6,006 bases of DNA, taken from CAJXZP01 sp049606935. GTDB taxonomy: Bacteria; Bacteroidota; Bacteroidia; Flavobacteriales_G; Salibacteraceae. The translations under genes and the position numbers were made by a program. Location: positions 1-6,006 of the forward strand of contig JBMYWA010000109.1 in NCBI GenBank assembly GCA_049606935.1, written 5' to 3'. Numbering within the stretch: the first letter of the stretch is position 1; each line of letters opens with the position of its first letter. Below are positions 1 to 5,926 of the stretch, piece by piece. Under the pieces are notes generated by a model. The model ran no database searches. It saw nothing but the letters and a program-made list of their open reading frames with translations, and was not told the DNA's origin.

Positions 1-30
1 AAAAAAAGGCTCCAGTAACGGAGCCTTTTT
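1..30. terminator. Intrinsic terminator downstream of the SQR gene
   Basis: GGCTCC (8-13) and GGAGCC (20-25) form a perfect stem that extends through flanking A and T runs (3-7 with 26-30), closed by a six-base loop AGTAAC. On the minus strand the hairpin begins 3 bases after the SQR stop codon and ends in a run of seven T, so it is a classic rho-independent terminator for SQR. The A/T-flanked symmetry means it could also stop a plus-strand transcript arriving from left of the window. Confidence 0.9.
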
Positions 31-33
31 GGT

Positions 34-1377
34 TTAGAAATCATAGCCTTTCATCATCATGTTCCAATACATGAATGGAAGTCCGTGACGTTTTAAAATC
101 CACATCGGGTAACTTGCTTTTCCTGTATCGAAAATTTTACTCAATATGGGGTCAGACATTCGTTTGCCTTCATAACCAAATTCTGCAAGAAGCATTTTGC
201 TTGGAGAAACTACCAGTGGGCAAGAAGAATAACCAGTGTAACCTTTGTGGCTAGCCTCTTTACCCGCCATTAGACTCAAAATGTTTTTCACCACCACAGG
301 AGCTTGTTTTCTAATGGCTGCTCCGGTGCGGGCAGTAGGTAAATCGGTAACATCTCCTACGCCAAACACGTTTTTATAATATACGGATTGTAGTGAGTTT
401 TTATCTACTCCCATCCATCCTTTATTTGGTCCATCTGGGTTGGCTAGTTTTGTTTTTTGAAACCAAGTTGGAGCCGATTGAGGAGGTGCTAAATGAAGCA
501 TATCGTATTTAATACTGTAGCGAGTTCCCTTCTTTTCCATAGAAAAAGTTGAGTTTACCTCTTGCACTTCACGCTGAATATCTCCATCAACAACATAACC
601 CATACAACCTGCGGCATTTCTTTCATCATTCACTACATATTTATCGCTGCCATTTGGCAATTCTAATCTTTCGTAAATAGCTTCTTTGTTTTTGCCATCA
701 ATTTCAACCAATTTGTAGCCATAACGTTGTTTCACGTTATATTCTATTAGATATTTCTCCAGCTCATCTTTAAATGGTTGTACCCCAAAAATCATGGTCC
801 CTGGAGTAGCGAAAATAATATTCGACTCTTCTATTAGATTGTGTTTAGCCACATAATCGCCCATTAAATACATTATTTTTTGGGGAGCCCCAGGGCACTT
901 AATAGGTGAAGCAGGTTGAGTGAAAAGTGCGTTCCCACCCTTAAACTCTTTCATTACTTCCCAAGTGTATTTTGGGTCAATGTAATTAGAACAAACCCCA
1001 TTTTTACCGTAAGCTTCTTTGAGGCCTTTAATTCCATCTAAATTAATTTGAATTCCAGGTGCAGCTACTAGATACTCGTAGGTAACCGAATCTCCATTTT
1101 CAAGCTTTACTTCATTATTTTCCGGATCAATATCATTCACTCTTTCTTTAATCCAAGAAACTCCAGAAGGGATCATTTTTTTTTCATCTTTCAAAGTGTC
1201 CTCGTAATCCATTAATCCGGCTCCAACTAAAGTGTTGGCAGGTTGGTAAATATGAGTGTCAGTTGGGTCAATAATGGCAATGTTTAAATTGCTTTTGGCA
1301 CGCTTTAATTGAGCGGCTACCATTACCCCTCCAGTACCACCTCCAATAATTACAATTTGATGCTTTTTATTTCCCAT
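34..1377 (-). CDS. sqr: Sulfide:quinone oxidoreductase, SQOR-like (type II)
   Basis: This FAD enzyme (447 aa) probably oxidises sulfide to a persulfide or polysulfide and passes two electrons to the membrane quinone, menaquinone in this phylum. The N-terminus has the dinucleotide-binding motif IVIIGGGTGG (8-17) with no signal peptide. The second FAD motif VFGVGDVTDLPTART lies at 337-351. The two redox cysteines expected from the human SQOR family are present in near-identical contexts: C161 in KCPGAPQKIMYL and C386 in GYSSCPLV. The C-terminal PFMYWNMMMKGY (434-445) matches the membrane-associating tail of that family. Additional cysteines occur at 129 and 258, and residues about 246-285 look like an insertion relative to human SQOR. 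The ATG at 1377 is preceded by a weak purine-rich AGAAG, and the glycine motif falls where expected. The gene is a single unit with its own terminator, divergent from the peptidase. A plain NADH dehydrogenase II is unlikely because of the paired cysteine motifs. Confidence 0.9.
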   Translation of the reverse strand: MGNKKHQIVIIGGGTGGVMVAAQLKRAKSNLNIAIIDPTDTHIYQPANTLVGAGLMDYEDTLKDEKKMIPSGVSWIKERVNDIDPENNEVKLENGDSVTYEYLVAAPGIQINLDGIKGLKEAYGKNGVCSNYIDPKYTWEVMKEFKGGNALFTQPASPIKCPGAPQKIMYLMGDYVAKHNLIEESNIIFATPGTMIFGVQPFKDELEKYLIEYNVKQRYGYKLVEIDGKNKEAIYERLELPNGSDKYVVNDERNAAGCMGYVVDGDIQREVQEVNSTFSMEKKGTRYSIKYDMLHLAPPQSAPTWFQKTKLANPDGPNKGWMGVDKNSLQSVYYKNVFGVGDVTDLPTARTGAAIRKQAPVVVKNILSLMAGKEASHKGYTGYSSCPLVVSPSKMLLAEFGYEGKRMSDPILSKIFDTGKASYPMWILKRHGLPFMYWNMMMKGYDF

Positions 1378-1423
1378 GACTTCTATATTTTTAGTGAAAG
1401 ATTGATTTCTTTGCTTTTATATT

Positions 1424-1455
1424 TCTTGAACAATGTAAAAGTACAGTGTTCCAGA
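1424..1455. promoter_or_regulatory. Long imperfect dyad in the divergent SQR/peptidase spacer
   Basis: The half-sites are TCT-t-GAACA-a-TGTA (1424-1437) and TACA-g-TGTTC-c-AGA (1442-1455) around a central AAAG. Twelve of sixteen base pairs across the centre are complementary, with single mismatches at matching places. It lies in the 99-bp spacer between two divergently transcribed starts and overlaps a candidate SQR -7 box. It could be an operator for a dimeric regulator or a hairpin in the peptidase leader. The symmetry is seen directly; the role is inference and no regulator is identified. Confidence 0.45.
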
Positions 1456-1466
1456 GGTGCAAAAAA
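1436..1466 (-). promoter_or_regulatory. Candidate promoter of the SQR gene (weak)
   Basis: Read on the minus strand, TTTTTTG (1466-1460) is followed after 16 bases by TACTTTTA (1443-1436). This resembles the Bacteroidota -33 TTG and -7 TAnnTTTG elements, with one mismatch in the last base of the -7 box and spacing slightly shorter than usual. It would give a leader of roughly 50 bases before the SQR ATG. The whole element sits within or beside the long dyad. AT-rich sequence produces such matches easily, so this is only a candidate. Confidence 0.25.
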
Positions 1467-1476
1467 TGATATTTAT

Positions 1477-3501
1477 ATGAGTCTACCCGTAACTAAAGTC
1501 ACTGAACAAGAATTAATTAAATTTAATTCACTGGATATCAGTACGTTTATAAAAAAGTTAGAAGAAGGCATTGAAAATGCCAAACGAGAATTAGAAGATG
1601 TCTTAGCGCAAAGCGATGTTCCAAACTTTGAAAACACCATTGAAAAATTGGAGTTTATTGGTACCGATGTTAATGAGCTATCTAGCATCTTTTTTAATTT
1701 AAATTCTGCGGAAACTACCGAACAAATCCAAGGAATGGCACCTGAGTTTTCGGCAAAGTTAACGGCCTACGGAAATGATGTGGCTATGAACGCTGAATTA
1801 TTTGAAAGGGTCAAGCAAGTTTGGGGCACTAAACAAGATCAACGTTTAACAGCTGAGCAAACTACGGTATTAGAAAAAACGTATTTAGGATTTGTGCGTA
1901 ACGGAGCTTTGCTTAATGAGAAACAAAAAAACGAGTTAAGAGCTATTGATGAAAAGCTGTCCAGTACTTCTTTAAAATTTGGAGAAAACGTTTTAGCAGA
2001 AACAAATAGTTACAAACTGGTTTTGGAAGAAGCCGATTTAGAAGGCTTACCTACAAGTGTTGTTGAATACGCCATGCAAACTGCTAAAGAGTCGGGTGAT
2101 GAAGGTAAGTGGGTAATAAATTTACAATACCCTAGTTTTTTGCCTTTTATGAAATACTCTTCTCGTAGAGATTTGAGAGAGACTTTATATCTAGCTTCGG
2201 CCACTAAAGCATGTAAAGGAGACGAATTTGATAATCAAGAAATCGTTAAAGAAATTGCGCATTTACGTTTAAAAAGAGCTAACTTATTGGGATATGATTC
2301 ACACGCTGATTACGTTCTAGAACGCAGAATGGCAAAAAGTCCTAAAGTGGTTACTGACTTTATGGATGATATGCTTGAGAAGGCTAAGCCAGCTGCCGAA
2401 GCTGATGTTGCTAGGGTGGCAGAGTTAGCAAAGGAAGATGGCATTGACAAATTGCAAGGCTGGGATTTTAGTTACTATGCGGAGAAACTAAAACAAAAGG
2501 AACTTAATCTGGATGAAGAAAAAATCAAACCATATTTTGAGCTAAATAATGTTATTAATGGCGTGTTTAACGTTGCTCGCATTTTGTTTGGATATGATTT
2601 TGAATTACGTGATGATATAGAGGTTTATCATAATGATGTTTTGACCTATGAAGTAAAAGACAGAGACGGTAACCATAAGGCCTATTTCTACGCAGATTTT
2701 TTTCCACGAAAAGGAAAACGACAAGGGGCATGGATGACGTCATTTAAAGGGCAGCATAAAAAGGATGGAAAAAACTACCGCCCTCATATTTCTATTGTTT
2801 GCAATTTCTCAAAACCCACAGCTTTAAAACCTGCTTTGTTAACCTTTAATGAGGTTACAACATTGTTTCATGAATTCGGGCACGCATTACATGGAATGTC
2901 TTCGGAGTGTACTTACCCAAGCGTAAGTGGAACTAGTGTTTTCTGGGATTTTGTAGAATTACCCTCTCAAATACTGGAAAACTGGTGCTATGAAAAAGAA
3001 GCGCTAGAGTTTTTTGCGAGACACTATAACTCCAAGGAGCTAATTCCAGATGAGGAGATAGAAAAGATTGTGAAATCACAACAATTTTTAGAGGGGTACA
3101 ATACCATGCGCCAATTAAGTTTTGGTTACTTGGATATGGGCTGGCATGCGCGTAAAGATGAGGTTACTGATTCTGTATTTGAATTTGAAAAATCGGTGTT
3201 AAACAAAACAGCGTTATTACCTAGAGTAGAAGAGGCGAGTACCAGTTGCCAATTTGCTCATATTTTTAAAGGTGGCTATTCCTCCGGATATTACAGTTAT
3301 AAATGGGCAGAGGTACTGGATGCTGATGCATTTGAATTATTCAAGAAAGAAGGCATATTTAACAAAGAAGTAGCCCAAAGTTTCTACGACCATGTTTTGA
3401 GTGCCGGAGGTAGTGAACACCCCGCAGTTCTGTACGAAAGATTTAGAGGTAGACAGCCCAAAGTAGATGCCTTGTTGTATCGTGCGGGGTTGGATAAATA
3501 A
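1477..3501 (+). CDS. dcp: M3-family metallopeptidase, peptidyl-dipeptidase Dcp-like
   Basis: A 674-residue zinc peptidase of the thimet oligopeptidase/Dcp family, probably cytosolic, that trims short peptides, likely releasing C-terminal dipeptides. The zinc motif HEFGH is at residues 465-469, with E466 catalytic. The third zinc ligand is E494 in DFVELPSQ, 25 residues after the last motif histidine as in thimet oligopeptidase. The substrate-binding loop GGYSSGYYSY (599-608) and the family-typical FRGRQPKVDALL near the C-terminus are intact. The N-terminal third is the helical lid. There is no signal peptide, unlike some exported Bacteroidota relatives. Length agrees with E. coli Dcp (about 680 aa). 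The frame stays open upstream to 1309, but that stretch overlaps SQR on the other strand and has no family similarity, so the ATG at 1477 is preferred. AGAGG at 1453-1457 is too far upstream to be a good ribosome site. Oligopeptidase A is the main alternative; the LFHEFGHALHGM context favours Dcp. Confidence 0.9.
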   Translation: MSLPVTKVTEQELIKFNSLDISTFIKKLEEGIENAKRELEDVLAQSDVPNFENTIEKLEFIGTDVNELSSIFFNLNSAETTEQIQGMAPEFSAKLTAYGNDVAMNAELFERVKQVWGTKQDQRLTAEQTTVLEKTYLGFVRNGALLNEKQKNELRAIDEKLSSTSLKFGENVLAETNSYKLVLEEADLEGLPTSVVEYAMQTAKESGDEGKWVINLQYPSFLPFMKYSSRRDLRETLYLASATKACKGDEFDNQEIVKEIAHLRLKRANLLGYDSHADYVLERRMAKSPKVVTDFMDDMLEKAKPAAEADVARVAELAKEDGIDKLQGWDFSYYAEKLKQKELNLDEEKIKPYFELNNVINGVFNVARILFGYDFELRDDIEVYHNDVLTYEVKDRDGNHKAYFYADFFPRKGKRQGAWMTSFKGQHKKDGKNYRPHISIVCNFSKPTALKPALLTFNEVTTLFHEFGHALHGMSSECTYPSVSGTSVFWDFVELPSQILENWCYEKEALEFFARHYNSKELIPDEEIEKIVKSQQFLEGYNTMRQLSFGYLDMGWHARKDEVTDSVFEFEKSVLNKTALLPRVEEASTSCQFAHIFKGGYSSGYYSYKWAEVLDADAFELFKKEGIFNKEVAQSFYDHVLSAGGSEHPAVLYERFRGRQPKVDALLYRAGLDK

Positions 3502-3507
3502 AAAAAC

Positions 3508-3549
3508 AGCATTAAAAAAGGGAGTCGAATAGCTCCCTTTTTTAATGCT
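3508..3549. terminator. Strong bidirectional terminator between convergent genes
   Basis: A perfect 17-bp stem pairs 3508-3524 with 3533-3549 around the eight-base loop TCGAATAG. The loop-proximal part is GGGAG/CTCCC, flanked by A6/T6, then ATT/AAT and AGC/GCT. It starts 6 bases after the peptidase stop and lies 12 bases beyond the rhodanese stop on the other strand. The A6/T6 symmetry supplies a U-tract in both directions, and the minus-strand transcript has a further T7 run after the stem, so it can serve both converging units. Confidence 0.93.
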
Positions 3550-3561
3550 TTAATCTTTCCT

Positions 3562-3876
3562 TTATCCTACTTCAACATCACCTTGCCAGGTCATTATTCC
3601 ACCGGCCATGTTGGTTACTTTTGCAAATCCTGACTGCGCCATGTAATTACATGCACTAGCACTTCTAGCTCCACTTCGGCAATAAATTAAATACTCCTTC
3701 GATTTATCCAAAGCATCAATGTCTTCTTGGATTGTTCGAGAATAAAAGTCAAGTAAGATAGCCCCTTTTAAATGGCCTTGCTGAAATTCCATAGGTGTTC
3801 TAACATCAATAAGAACTGCATCTGGCGAAGCCTCTATTGCTTTTCCAAAATCAACTGCGTTTAAATTATCAAACAT
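3562..3876 (-). CDS. Single-domain rhodanese-like sulfurtransferase
   Basis: A complete 104-residue rhodanese domain, cytoplasmic, with no signal peptide or membrane segment. The active-site loop CRSGAR is at 66-71 with C66 as the persulfide-carrying cysteine; its six-residue length is that of sulfur-transferring rhodaneses rather than the longer Cdc25-type loop. Other family landmarks are IDVRTPMEFQQGHLKGA (23-39), including D24 and R26, and the C-terminal NMAGGIMTWQG (89-99). It is the second gene of an operon, 19 bp after the TauE/SafE stop, and ends at the shared terminator. With SQR and TauE/SafE nearby it probably transfers sulfane sulfur, for example from a low-molecular-weight persulfide to sulfite or to a protein acceptor. 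The exact donor and acceptor cannot be read from sequence. The ATG follows an A8 run and has no Shine-Dalgarno sequence, as is usual in this phylum. Confidence 0.92.
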   Translation of the reverse strand: MFDNLNAVDFGKAIEASPDAVLIDVRTPMEFQQGHLKGAILLDFYSRTIQEDIDALDKSKEYLIYCRSGARSASACNYMAQSGFAKVTNMAGGIMTWQGDVEVG

Positions 3877-3895
3877 ATTTTTTTTATTGTGGTAA

Positions 3896-4696
3896 TTAAT
3901 TGATTAATGATTTTCCGAGAATTAAAATCCCCATAACTAAAACAAACCAACCAAAAGCAGGTTTGAGTTTTGCCCCTTCTATTTTATTGGAAAGGGCACT
4001 GCCTATAAAAATTCCTACAACTGCAATAGAGGTGAAAAGGAGTAAAAACCTCCAATCTATCTCTCTGCTTGTAGCATCTCCAATAAAACCAATTAGCGAA
4101 TTGGACGAAATAATTAATAAAGAAGTTCCAACCGCTTGTTTCATTGGAAGCTTAGCGAGTACAATAAGTGCAGGAATTATCAAGAATCCGCCTCCAGCTC
4201 CAACAAATCCAGTAAAAGAGCCAACCAAAATTCCAAATAGTAAAATCAGTGGAAAGTTAAAATCTTGAGTTTTATTGACCTCTCCGGGGTCTTTTCTTCC
4301 TTTAATCATAGACACCGAAGCGAGTATCATAGCTATGGCAAAAATTACCATAATGGCGATATCTTTGGTAACGATGAAATTTGCAATCTCGAAAAGATTG
4401 ACGGGTATAGATGGAACCACTATTTTTCGCATCAAGTACACCGTAATAATAGCGGGTAATCCAAAAATAGCTGCAGTTTTAATATTTACTAACCCCTTTT
4501 GAAAATACTTTATGGAGCCAACTAAACTGGCAGAGCCAACAACAAATAGAGAATATGCAGTTGCGATAACAGGCTCCACATTCATTAGGTAAACCAAAAC
4601 AGGAACGGTAATAATACTTCCGCCACCTCCAATTAAACCTAAGGATATACCTATTAGTGTTGCTGCAAAAAAACCGAAAATCACGAGTAAATCCAT
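3896..4696 (-). CDS. TauE/SafE-family sulfur-compound transporter
   Basis: A 266-residue integral inner-membrane protein with about eight hydrophobic segments: roughly 3-22, 27-38, 42-62, 72-90, 112-130, 148-181 (probably two), 188-206, 214-234 and 244-263; the exact count needs a topology prediction. Two related halves each carry the glycine-rich signature of the family: GLIGGGGSIITVPVL (20-34) and GFVGAGGGFLIIPAL (163-177). These repeat the (G)xxGxGGG-hydrophobic-P pattern of TauE/SafE (DUF81) permeases. Family members are linked to movement of sulfite, sulfoacetate, thiosulfate or other sulfur anions. The direct downstream partner is rhodanese and SQR lies close by, so export of sulfite or thiosulfate made during sulfide oxidation is a reasonable inference. 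Substrate and direction cannot be decided here. A perfect Bacteroidota -7 box lies 17 bp before the ATG, implying a short leader and a separate promoter from the upstream methyltransferase operon. Confidence 0.9.
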   Translation of the reverse strand: MDLLVIFGFFAATLIGISLGLIGGGGSIITVPVLVYLMNVEPVIATAYSLFVVGSASLVGSIKYFQKGLVNIKTAAIFGLPAIITVYLMRKIVVPSIPVNLFEIANFIVTKDIAIMVIFAIAMILASVSMIKGRKDPGEVNKTQDFNFPLILLFGILVGSFTGFVGAGGGFLIIPALIVLAKLPMKQAVGTSLLIISSNSLIGFIGDATSREIDWRFLLLFTSIAVVGIFIGSALSNKIEGAKLKPAFGWFVLVMGILILGKSLIN

Positions 4697-4713
4697 TTAA
4701 ATTAATCGAGATG

Positions 4714-4721
4714 CAAACGTA
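4714..4721 (-). promoter_or_regulatory. Bacteroidota -7 box for the TauE/SafE-rhodanese operon
   Basis: On the minus strand this reads TACGTTTG, a perfect match to the Bacteroidota -7 consensus TAnnTTTG. It is 17 bases upstream of the transporter ATG, predicting a leader of only around a dozen bases, consistent with the absence of a Shine-Dalgarno sequence. I see no TTG at the usual -33 distance; instead a dyad (4742-4761) occupies the region just upstream. The match is seen directly; promoter activity is inferred. Confidence 0.5.
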
Positions 4722-4741
4722 GAATTACAAACCGATTCGTT

Positions 4742-4761
4742 TTGTGATATTAAATACACAA
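4742..4761. promoter_or_regulatory. Dyad, possible activator site upstream of the TauE/SafE promoter
   Basis: TTGTG (4742-4746) and CACAA (4757-4761) are exact inverted repeats, and the TTAA at the centre (4750-4753) is also symmetric, giving TTGTG-N3-TTAA-N3-CACAA. The centre lies about 34 bases upstream of the middle of the -7 box, which puts it near -41 relative to a predicted start site. That is where class II activators of the CRP/FNR type usually bind. The spacing is two bases longer than a canonical CRP site, so family assignment is speculative. It is not a convincing terminator for the upstream DUF4268 gene, because the stem is short and no T-run follows on the minus strand. Confidence 0.4.
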
Positions 4762-4776
4762 TGAATAATTGATGGG

Positions 4777-5238
4777 TTATTTCAATGTTTTGAAAAGTTC
4801 ACCAAAGTCATTCCAATATTCATCAACGCGTTTTAGGTGGGTTATTATAAATTCTTGCATTTCCATCCAAGTATCCTGTTCGTATAGATTAGTACTGTAA
4901 TTTTCGATAGAGATCCTAGAAACAATAGTTCCGTATGGATGTAAATAGTTTTGAGACCATTTTACTGGAGATTGCACAGTGTTCTCAAAAACCGTTTTTG
5001 TTTCTAAGAATTGCTCATAAAAAAGCTCACGAATCCCATCGTTTTTGAATTGTAAATCAATGCAAACTCGACATCCATTTTGATCAGCTTCTACCCGAAT
5101 GTAAATATCATTTAATCCAGTAGGATATTTAAACCAGTTAATTCGTCTGCCGTTAACCGACCTAAATTTTTGAATTTTCGAAGTAAGTGTTCCCCAAAAG
5201 GCCGCTTTTAAGGCTTTTTTTTCGTCTTTGTTATACAT
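4777..5238 (-). CDS. DUF4268-type small protein, function unknown
   Basis: A soluble 153-residue protein without signal peptide or membrane segments. I recognise the DUF4268 pattern from memory: a charged N-terminus leading to AFWGTL (13-18), the strand pair INWFKYPTGLNDIYIRVEAD (33-52) then RVCIDLQFKND (57-67), the helix ELFYEQFLETKTVFE (71-85), and an aromatic C-terminal helix ending WNDFGELFKTL (142-152). DUF4268 also occurs fused to nuclease-like proteins in other genomes, but no PD-(D/E)XK catalytic set is obvious here, so enzymatic activity is not claimed. Its ATG overlaps the methyltransferase stop (TAATG) and is preceded by a clear Shine-Dalgarno sequence, so the two proteins are probably made together. 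Eighty bases without a clear terminator separate it from the sulfur operon, so some readthrough into TauE/SafE is possible. Confidence 0.75.
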   Translation of the reverse strand: MYNKDEKKALKAAFWGTLTSKIQKFRSVNGRRINWFKYPTGLNDIYIRVEADQNGCRVCIDLQFKNDGIRELFYEQFLETKTVFENTVQSPVKWSQNYLHPYGTIVSRISIENYSTNLYEQDTWMEMQEFIITHLKRVDEYWNDFGELFKTLK

Positions 5239-5873
5239 TACTTCCTCTTAAATAATGAGTAGATATATTTTCGAGGATCGCCATTTGGATTGTAATACGT
5301 ATGCTCAAAAGTGTTCACCATTTTAAAATCGTTACCTAGTTTTTCGGTAAAATGGTTGTTTTCGTATTGCTTAATAGGTAATCCACAACATTTGGTAGCG
5401 CCTCCTATTGTAAACTCCGCAAACAAGGCGTACCCACCTGTTTTTACTTTAGACTTTAGCAATTCAAAGTAGGTGTTCTGATCGTTTTCTTCAATCAGGA
5501 AATGAAGAACCGCTCGGTCAATCCAAATATCCACAGAACTTAACTGAGAAAGTTGTTCTGGTTGTGATAAATCATCAACAATGGTTTCAATTTTTTTTGC
5601 ACCAACTCTTTTAGTTAAGTTATTTAAGCTCACCTTGCTTATATCTGTTGCGATGAGGTTTGAAAAACCTTTGTTCAGTAATTCATCAACTAAAGTAGTG
5701 CTTCCAGCTCCGGCAATCAGCATTTTGGATTGGGGTAGGGGATGACATTGATCCAATAACCGAAAAGTTGGAGATAGGTCTTCTTCATACCAGCCTAATT
5801 TTTCGTTGGGTGTGCGCGTGTAAGCAGCGTCCCAATGATCTTGATAATTGATTTCTGAATGGTCGTTTTTCAT
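5238..5873 (-). CDS. Class I SAM-dependent methyltransferase, substrate unknown
   Basis: A cytosolic 211-residue methyltransferase of the Rossmann (class I) fold. The N-terminal signature HWDAAYTRTPNEKLGWYEED (13-32) is followed by SAM-binding motif I MLIAGAGSTTLVDELL (51-66), the acidic ribose-binding D77 in ATDIS, VDD at 99-101, and motif IV DIWIDRAVLHFL (115-126). A C-terminal block KCCGLPIKQY (161-170) resembles the KCSGLPV-x-x-Y block I recall in a widespread but functionally unassigned group of bacterial methyltransferases; the doubled cysteine C162-C163 is notable. The group differs from UbiE, EgtD and the usual tellurite/thiopurine enzymes, though a small thiol or metalloid substrate would fit the conserved cysteine. 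That is speculation. The gene is coupled to DUF4268 downstream and starts 53 bases after the stop of a SUMF1-like gene on the same strand. The start region lacks a Shine-Dalgarno sequence and sits in a short hairpin. Confidence 0.85.
   Translation of the reverse strand: MKNDHSEINYQDHWDAAYTRTPNEKLGWYEEDLSPTFRLLDQCHPLPQSKMLIAGAGSTTLVDELLNKGFSNLIATDISKVSLNNLTKRVGAKKIETIVDDLSQPEQLSQLSSVDIWIDRAVLHFLIEENDQNTYFELLKSKVKTGGYALFAEFTIGGATKCCGLPIKQYENNHFTEKLGNDFKMVNTFEHTYYNPNGDPRKYIYSLFKRK
5241..5247 (-). promoter_or_regulatory. Shine-Dalgarno sequence inside the methyltransferase end
   Basis: GAGGAAG on the minus strand lies two bases before the DUF4268 ATG, with its GAGG core five bases from the start codon. 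It is built from the last Arg-Lys codons of the methyltransferase, and the stop and start overlap as TAATG. It is the only well-placed Shine-Dalgarno match before a start in this window and fixes the DUF4268 start with confidence. Confidence 0.65.
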
Positions 5874-5889
5874 AGCCAGAATTTGGCTA
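5873..5889 (-). promoter_or_regulatory. Small hairpin abutting the methyltransferase start codon
   Basis: TAGCCA (5873-5878) and TGGCTA (5884-5889) are exact inverted repeats around a five-base loop. On the minus strand the 3' arm ends on the A of the methyltransferase ATG, so the ribosome landing region would be paired in the mRNA. It may dampen initiation, but a six-bp stem can occur by chance. Confidence 0.3.
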
Positions 5890-5926
5890 CGATATTACGC
5901 AATGTTTTTGAAATAATGTTGGGTTA

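Noticed and set aside
1402..1425. Plus-strand promoter for the peptidase using TTG (1402-1404) and TATATTTC (1418-1425)
   Set aside because: The spacing is only 13 bases, well below the Bacteroidota norm, and the -7 element lacks the final G. No better plus-strand promoter was found, so none is annotated.
1309..1476. Upstream in-frame extension of the M3 peptidase (ATG at 1309)
   Set aside because: It would overlap the SQR N-terminus on the other strand and cover the whole divergent spacer. The encoded residues have no family similarity and do not form a proper signal peptide followed by a cleavage site. The ATG at 1477 gives the normal family length.
1473..1688. Minus-strand frame of 71 codons opposite the peptidase N-terminus
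   Set aside because: It lies entirely opposite well-supported peptidase coding sequence, is low in complexity and matches no family. The same holds for the minus-strand frame at 2010-2204.
3900..4268. Plus-strand open frame of 122 codons opposite the TauE/SafE gene
   Set aside because: Its composition is that of an antisense shadow of a membrane-protein gene. The minus-strand frame carries clear family motifs.
4265..4502. Two short plus-strand frames within the transporter gene
   Set aside because: They are antisense to the well-supported transporter, with no motifs and no sign of their own start signals.
4742..4761. Reading the TTGTG/CACAA dyad as a terminator for the DUF4268 gene
   Set aside because: A five-bp stem with a ten-base loop and no downstream T-run on the minus strand is too weak. 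An operator role is more plausible.
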